From an uncultured Clostridia bacterium (GTDB lineage: Bacteria > Bacillota > Clostridia > TANB77 > CAG-508): DNA of 38,148 nt. This document shows positions 34,030 to 38,148 of the stretch, piece by piece; within the stretch, counting starts at the first letter, position 1, and the number at the start of each line of letters is the position of its first letter. The notes beneath the pieces are model-generated. The model searched no databases. It saw nothing but the letters and a program-made list of their open reading frames with translations, and was not told the DNA's origin. Both the position numbers and the translations under genes were made by a program. The stretch spans positions 1 to 38,148 of the forward strand of contig CANRKF010000012.1 of assembly GCA_947631145.1 (NCBI GenBank). Direction: 5' to 3'.

Positions 34030-34770
34030 TTATAGTATAGAATTGTCATAAACATCAACTGCATCTTGTATATCTCCATCAAAAGTAACTATACCCTTTT
34101 CCATTACCATTCCTCTACTACAAAATTCCTTTGCCACACCTGTTGCATGTGTTACAAACAAAAGAGTTACATTTTCCTTATTTACAATTTCATTTACTTT
34201 TTTTACACATTTACGTTTAAACTCTTCATCTCCAACGCTTAAAGCTTCATCTACTATTAATATTTCTGGATTTATATTAACATTTATTGAAAAACCAAGT
34301 CTTGCTTTCATACCACTTGAATATGTTCTTACTGGTTGATCTATATATTCTTCTCCAATTTCAGCAAAATCTATTATACCTTGTTCTAGCTCACTTATTT
34401 CTTTATCTTTTAACCCTAATAACTGACCTTTTAAATAAATATTTTCTCTTCCAGTAAATTCAGGATCAAAACCAGAGGTTAATTCAAGAAGCGCGCTAAC
34501 TCTACCTTTTACTGTTATTTCTCCATTTGTTGGAAAACATACACCTGTAATCATTTTTAAAATAGTAGATTTTCCTGCACCATTTCTTCCAAATAAGGCT
34601 ACAGATTCGCCTCTTTTTATTTCAAAGGAAACATCATTAACAGCTTTTTTCTCTATGAATTTTATTTTCTTGCAAAAGGTATATAGCAACCTTCTTTTAT
34701 CATTTTTAAATAATTTATACATTTTAGTTACATGATCAAATTTAATCACTACGTCTTTTTGTTTTTTCAT
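34030..34770 (-). CDS. tagH: Teichoic acid ABC exporter, ATP-binding subunit
   Basis: The ATPase of the TagGH-type exporter moves undecaprenyl-linked polymer across the membrane. Motifs are Walker A in LFGRNGAGKSTILKMI, the Q-loop region LELTSGFDPEFTGRENIYLK typical of the polysaccharide-exporter subclass, signature VRTYSSGMKARLGFS, Walker B EILIVDEALSVGDEEF and the switch His in LLFVTHAT. About 246 residues from ATG 34770 (MKKQKDVVIKFDHVTK). A GTG at 34797 gives nine more residues but has no ribosome site, and GGAGG lies 13 bases before 34770, so the start is not certain. The long C-terminal domain of B. subtilis TagH is absent, so the protein is of the short TarH type. The permease gene tagG lies directly upstream. 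Confidence 0.9.
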   Translation of the reverse strand: MKKQKDVVIKFDHVTKMYKLFKNDKRRLLYTFCKKIKFIEKKAVNDVSFEIKRGESVALFGRNGAGKSTILKMITGVCFPTNGEITVKGRVSALLELTSGFDPEFTGRENIYLKGQLLGLKDKEISELEQGIIDFAEIGEEYIDQPVRTYSSGMKARLGFSINVNINPEILIVDEALSVGDEEFKRKCVKKVNEIVNKENVTLLFVTHATGVAKEFCSRGMVMEKGIVTFDGDIQDAVDVYDNSIL

Positions 34771-34907
34771 TTTTAATCTCATTCCTCCATAAGGCACAAA
34801 TCTGGCTTAGAAAAATATTTTTCAATCTTTTTTCTATTTTAAATTACATTTCTTTCTTGCTTTGCTCGAAGGCACACATAGGTATGAAAGCTTTTGGTTC
34901 TTTCAAA

Positions 34908-35715
34908 CTAACTTAATACATCTGGAATTTCTTTTCTTAATTTTTTATATGCCCAAATAGTAAAGGCTAATAATATAACTGTTATAATAACAAAATATAA
35001 TAATCTTTTTGGTTGTTGCCAAAACCACGTACCATTTATGAAACAGTTCCTAAAACCATTAATTAAATAAGTTACTGGATTTACATTTAAAAGCTTTTTT
35101 ATCCATCCGATTTTTATTGTGTCTGGATTCCATATTATACCAGATAACCAAAATATTGCTGTGACCATAGATTTTACTAAATTTCCAAAGTCTTTACTCA
35201 TAGATGATAAAAGTGATGAAAATAAACTCCATATAGTAAAGAATATAAACATAAGTAATAAATAAAATGGTAACTGTATCATATAAATTGTTGGCGGATA
35301 TCCCATACATATAAATATAACAAGCATTATAAATATTAAAGCAAGGCATATCCAAAATTTCGAAATACTAACAAAAGTAGGAATTGTAGATACCGGAAAT
35401 TTCATTTTAGTTACTAAATAACTATACTTTCTAATTGTATCTGTTCCACTTGTTAACATATCACTCATGTAAAACCATGGTATTACACCTGCAATTAGCC
35501 ACAAAAAGAATGGATAGCCGGTTAACCGGTTTTCCAGCTCTTAGACCTATTTCAAAGGTAAACCAATATACAAAAATAGTAACAGCAGGTTTAATAATGG
35601 CCCATGACCACCCAAGTGCTGCACCTCTATAAGTTTTTACTAAATCTGCTTTAGCTAGCTTTATAATTTGTTGAAAATATGTAATATGATCTTTTATTAT
35701 ATCTATTAATATCAT
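34908..35715 (-). CDS. tagG: Teichoic acid ABC exporter permease, split by +1 frameshift at CGG
   Basis: This ABC-2 permease partners tagH. The first part (from ATG 35715 after AGAGGAG) encodes YFQQIIKLAKADLVKTYRGA, ALGWSWAIIKPAVTIFVYW and GLRAGKPVN, then leaves frame. The rest (down to 34908) continues with WLIAGVIPWFYMSDMLTSG and five membrane segments ending FAFTIWAYKKLRKEIPDV-like. Removing one C at codon 66 (CGG, 35518-35520) rejoins them as GKPVNGYPFFLWLIAGVIPW, 268 residues, the normal family length. The span of 808 bases is 3n+1. The insertion point lies in a 12-bp perfect palindrome, CCGGTTAACCGG (35518-35529). It is either a real +1 shift at CGG, a pseudogene, or a sequence error. 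An intact exporter would be expected, given the complete cluster. Confidence 0.88.
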
Positions 35716-35798
35716 TGTTTTCTCCTCTAATGCCTTTTGGTTTTATAAAAAATAATATTTTTGCTTTTTATATATTTTTAGTTTCAATTGCTTTTCCT

Positions 35799-35827
35799 AT
35801 AATATCATAATTGAAATTGTTTTTCAA
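35799..35827 (-). promoter_or_regulatory. Promoter and possible operator of the tag/tar cluster
   Basis: Minus-strand TTGAAA (35822-35827), a 17-base spacer and TATTAT (35799-35804). The inverted arms TTTCAATT (35782-35789) and AATTGAAA (35809-35816) straddle the -10, as a repressor site would. It implies a leader of about 80 bases to tagG. Confidence 0.6.
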
Positions 35828-35911
35828 GCAGTTAATATGTAATTCTACAATCTTAGCTAATTATTTTAGAAGCGGTTTTTCTATAAATTGAATTTTAACA
35901 TAAAAATCACT

Positions 35912-35938
35912 AAAAAAGAGTGTTTTTCTAAACACTCT
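35912..35938 (-). terminator. Terminator downstream of rlmD
   Basis: The stem AGAGTGTTT/AAACACTCT (35917-35925 with 35930-35938, 4-base loop) is followed on the minus strand by TTTTTT. It separates rlmD from the tag/tar promoter. Confidence 0.88.
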
Positions 35939-35971
35939 CATATATTATAAAATAATTTTCCATTCTTTTTA

Positions 35972-37352
35972 TTATTTTAACTGTAGAACTGTAATACATT
36001 CAACGTGTGCTGTATAAGGAAACATATCTACTGGCTGAATTTTTCTTATTTCATATTTTTGTTCAAATAAATTCAAATCTCTTACCATAGTTGCAGGATT
36101 ACAACTAATATAAACTATTTTTACTGGTTCTGTTCTTAAAATATTAGAAATTGTTGTATTGTCTAATCCTCTTCTTGGTGGATCTACAAATATAACATCA
36201 GGCTTTCCGCTTTTAGCCATAACTTCTTCTAAAGTTTTTTCTACATCTCCACATAAAAATTCTATATTCTGTATGTTATTTAATTTTGCATTTTCTTTTG
36301 CATCTTTTACAGCATCTTCAACAATTTCAATACCATATACTATTTTTGCTTTGCTAGACGCAAAAATTCCAATTGTTCCTATTCCACAATATAAATCTAA
36401 CACTGTTTCATTTCCAGTTAAATTAGCAAATTCTATTGCTTTATTATATAAAATTTCGGTTTGTATAGGATTTGTTTGATAAAATGACATCGGAGATATT
36501 TTGAAAGTATAGTCGCCTAATTTATCATAAATATAACCGTTTCCAAATAAAACAATATTTTTGTTACCTAGTATTACATTTGTATTCTTAGAATTAATAT
36601 TTTTTACAATTGTTTTTAATTCGTACTGTTCTAACTGTTTATTATTTTTAAACTCTTGTTTTATTTTTTCTACTAATTCTTGTTCTTTAGGTAATTTTTC
36701 TTCATTGCTTACTAAAATGCACATTACTTCTTTAGTTTTTAGTCCTATTTTTATAACAATATGCCTTATACATCCGCTTGCCAGTTTGTTCATTATATAC
36801 AGAAATATTATTTTCTTTTATAAATTCTATTATTTTTTTAGCTATAATTTCAGAAATTTGATTTTGTATAAAACATTTTTCTATTCCAATTATTTCATGA
36901 CTTCTTTTTGCAAAAATTCCTACAATAGGCTTATTTTCTTTGTTTAAGCCTACTGGATATTGAGCCTTATTTCTATAATGCATAGGATTTTCCATTCCAA
37001 TAGTTTTTTCTACTTGTATTTTTTCTTTTAAAGTTTTATTAACTAAATTTTGAACCATATTTTGTTTCATATTTAATGTAGCAGTATATTCAATATGCCT
37101 TAAAGAACATCCGCCACACCTTTTGTATGTAGCACAATCTGCTTCTTTTCTTACTGGAGATTTTTCTAATATTTCTATTATTTTTCCAAAAGCATGTGAA
37201 GTAGTTACTTTTAAAATTAGAATTTTACATTTTTCACCTTTTATTGCACCTGAAATAAATATGGTATATCCATCTATTTTAGCAATTCCTTCACCTTCAT
37301 ATCCATTATCTATAATATCTACAATGTATTCTTTATTTTTTTCTACTGGCAT
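35972..37352 (-). CDS. rlmD: 23S rRNA (uracil-5-)-methyltransferase, split by +1 frameshift at CGG
   Basis: This TrmA/RumA-family SAM-dependent enzyme makes m5U in 23S rRNA. The N-terminal part holds a TRAM domain (IDNGYEGEGIAKIDGYTIF) and the Fe-S cysteines (CATYKRCGGCSLRHIEY). The C-terminal part holds the SAM site (TVLDLYCGIGTIGIF), DPPRRGLD, the catalytic Cys in VYISCNPATMVRD and the closing PYTAHVECITVL. The two halves lie in different frames. Dropping the C of codon 193 (CGG, 36774-36776) joins NEQTGKGCIRHIVIKIG and gives 459 residues, the usual family length. The 1,381-base span is 3n+1. The second half has an in-frame ATG at 36793 but no ribosome site, so independent translation is unlikely. 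In Gram-positive bacteria the homologue may be RlmCD, which modifies two uridines. Terminator follows at 35912-35938. Confidence 0.9.
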
Positions 37353-37471
37353 TTTCTTTATATTTCCTCACTTCAAAATTTATTTGATTATATGATATAA
37401 TATATTTTTTGTCTATACAAATATTTAAAAATTATAATTAGCTAAATATATTTTAGATTATACATAAAAAA

Positions 37472-37516
37472 AATCCCCCGAAGGGGCTGAAGTTTAATTA
37501 ACTTCAGGGTTCGGGA
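37472..37516 (-). terminator. GC-rich terminator overlapping the lipoprotein stop
   Basis: CTGAAGTT (37487-37494) pairs with AACTTCAG (37500-37507), extended by CCCGAA (37476-37481) with TTCGGG (37509-37514). On the minus strand a run of seven Ts follows. The stem includes the last codons and stop of the lipoprotein gene. Confidence 0.85.
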
Positions 37517-37788
37517 GAATAGAGCTTGAGGGTTCCATCTGCATTATACAATACGCTCATAGTTCCTGCATCACTTCCATCCAAATAAGTATACATTACC
37601 ATAGTGTCTGGATCATACATAATCATCTGATAAGCGTAATTGCCAATCCAGCCTTTTGCTACTACAGTAAATGTTCCAGCTACAGATTGGCTGTCACTTT
37701 CAGATGAATGAGGCTGTGTTGTACATGAGCAGAGTAACCACCACAGTGTGAGGGCAATAATTATTGCAAGCAACTTCCGTTTTTTCAT
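37504..37788 (-). CDS. Small lipoprotein, foreign-looking
   Basis: The 94 residues carry a lipoprotein signal peptide (MKKRKLLAIIIALTLWWLLC) with lipobox LLCSC, a Ser-rich spacer, and a small domain with GTFTVVAKGWIGNYAYQMIM and TYLDGSDAGTMSVLYNADG. The family is not recognised. A small extracytoplasmic lipoprotein is all that can be supported. The gene is visibly richer in G/C than everything around it, has a GC-rich terminator fused to its stop, uses the otherwise avoided codon CGG at position 4, and sits next to an IS30 end. Recent transfer is therefore likely. AGGAGG-type sequence precedes the ATG. Confidence 0.75.
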   Translation of the reverse strand: MKKRKLLAIIIALTLWWLLCSCTTQPHSSESDSQSVAGTFTVVAKGWIGNYAYQMIMYDPDTMVMYTYLDGSDAGTMSVLYNADGTLKLYSPEP

Positions 37789-37927
37789 TGTAAATTCCTC
37801 CTTAAATTTGATAGCTAATATATTATAACAGAAATCAATATAAAAGTAAACAATTACAAGTTTTATTTACATTTACAAGATAATACGTAAATTTTAAAAG
37901 TAAATTCCAAAAGAAATATATCGAATT

Positions 37928-37971
37928 AGAAGTAATCTTTACACAAAATTAAATTTGTAAGATTAACTTCT
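37928..37971. other. Imperfect inverted repeat before the IS30 transposase
   Basis: AGAAGTAATCTTTAC (37928-37942) and GTAAGATTAACTTCT (37957-37971) form a near-perfect stem. It could be the subterminal end of the insertion sequence or a stem that blocks read-through into the transposase. The far end of the element is outside the window. Confidence 0.45.
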
Positions 37972-37983
37972 ATATAGTATAAT
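37955..37983 (+). promoter_or_regulatory. Promoter of the IS30 transposase
   Basis: TTGTAA (37955-37960), a 17-base spacer and TATAAT (37978-37983), followed by GGAGG at 38011-38015 and the start at 38021. The -35 overlaps the right arm of the inverted repeat. Confidence 0.65.
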
Positions 37984-38020
37984 AAATCTTAGATGTTTCT
38001 AAGGTTAAATGGAGGTAGTT

Positions 38021-38148
38021 ATGAAAAATTTACATTTAACTCTAGAAAATAGACAAGCAATCCAAATTGGCCTTGAAAAAGGTTTGTCTAGAACTGAAAT
38101 TGCTAAAATTATCAATAAAGATATTTCAACTGTTGCTAAAGAAATTAA
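38021..38148 (+). CDS. IS30-family transposase, N-terminal part (runs off right edge)
   Basis: The 42 visible codons begin at ATG 38021, five bases after GGAGG. They encode an IS30-type helix-turn-helix: LTLENRQAIQIGLEKG, then SRTEIAKIINKDISTVAKEI. This matches the N-terminal DNA-binding region that recognises the element's ends. The DDE catalytic domain lies beyond the window, so whether the copy is intact cannot be told. It has its own promoter and marks the right edge as mobile DNA. The foreign-looking lipoprotein gene is its left neighbour. Confidence 0.8.
   Translation, partial: MKNLHLTLENRQAIQIGLEKGLSRTEIAKIINKDISTVAKEI

Noticed and set aside
37854..37878. Cluster of TTACA motifs near the right end
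   Set aside because: Spacings of 13 and 6 bases are not helically phased; likely AT-rich chance.

Overview
The window looks like chromosomal DNA of a very AT-rich, Gram-positive, probably gut-associated Clostridia-like bacterium. The evidence is A/T-ending codons with AGA arginine, AGGAGG-type ribosome binding sites, a SpoIIM homologue (sporulation engulfment), wall teichoic acid genes, acetate kinase and phosphotransacetylase, cohesin/dockerin modules and a prepilin leader of the KGITLIALVV type. No rRNA, tRNA or CRISPR array was seen. Almost everything is on the minus strand. The plus-strand genes are xerC, tyrS, an orphan toxin-like nuclease and the start of an IS30 transposase.

Layout. 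1-2.8 kb: an unidentified protein running off the left edge, a split membrane/zinc-ribbon protein, and a wall-attached or membrane-attached cohesin protein. 3-7 kb: a 1,291-residue secreted protein with a transglutaminase-like core, a cohesin-like module and a dockerin. 7.4-17.4 kb: housekeeping genes xerC, ackA, pta, rny, xerD, spoIIM, an EndoQ-like nuclease and two small unknowns, one of them a degenerate HD-GYP-like protein. 17.4-19.6 kb: tyrS and an orphan CdiA-CT-like nuclease bracketed by a 20-bp direct repeat. 20-21.7 kb: a prepilin-like protein with an FGE/C-type-lectin-like C-terminus. Its start codon is separated from the reading frame by an (AC)8 repeat, and an 11-bp phased array of TGTWAH boxes lies upstream. 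21.7-35.8 kb: a surface-polymer cluster (tagG, tagH, tarI, tarJ, three TagF-type enzymes, a DUF6056-like protein and a YfhO-like protein) with a good promoter in front of tagG. 36-38 kb: rlmD, a foreign-looking lipoprotein and the IS30 start.

The most unusual signal is one of reading frame. Three conserved genes (pta, tagG, rlmD) are each broken by a single extra base. In all three the extra base is a C in front of a conserved glycine codon, so the zero-frame codon at the break is CGG. I searched by eye for CGG in frame in the other genes and found only one, in the foreign-looking lipoprotein at the right end. This suggests either +1 frameshifting at an unassigned or starved CGG codon, or a motif-specific sequencing artefact. 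Other points worth a second look are the putative phase-variable prepilin with a diversity-generating-retroelement-like C-terminus, two helically phased OmpR/PhoB-type operator arrays, and the cohesin/dockerin surface pair.
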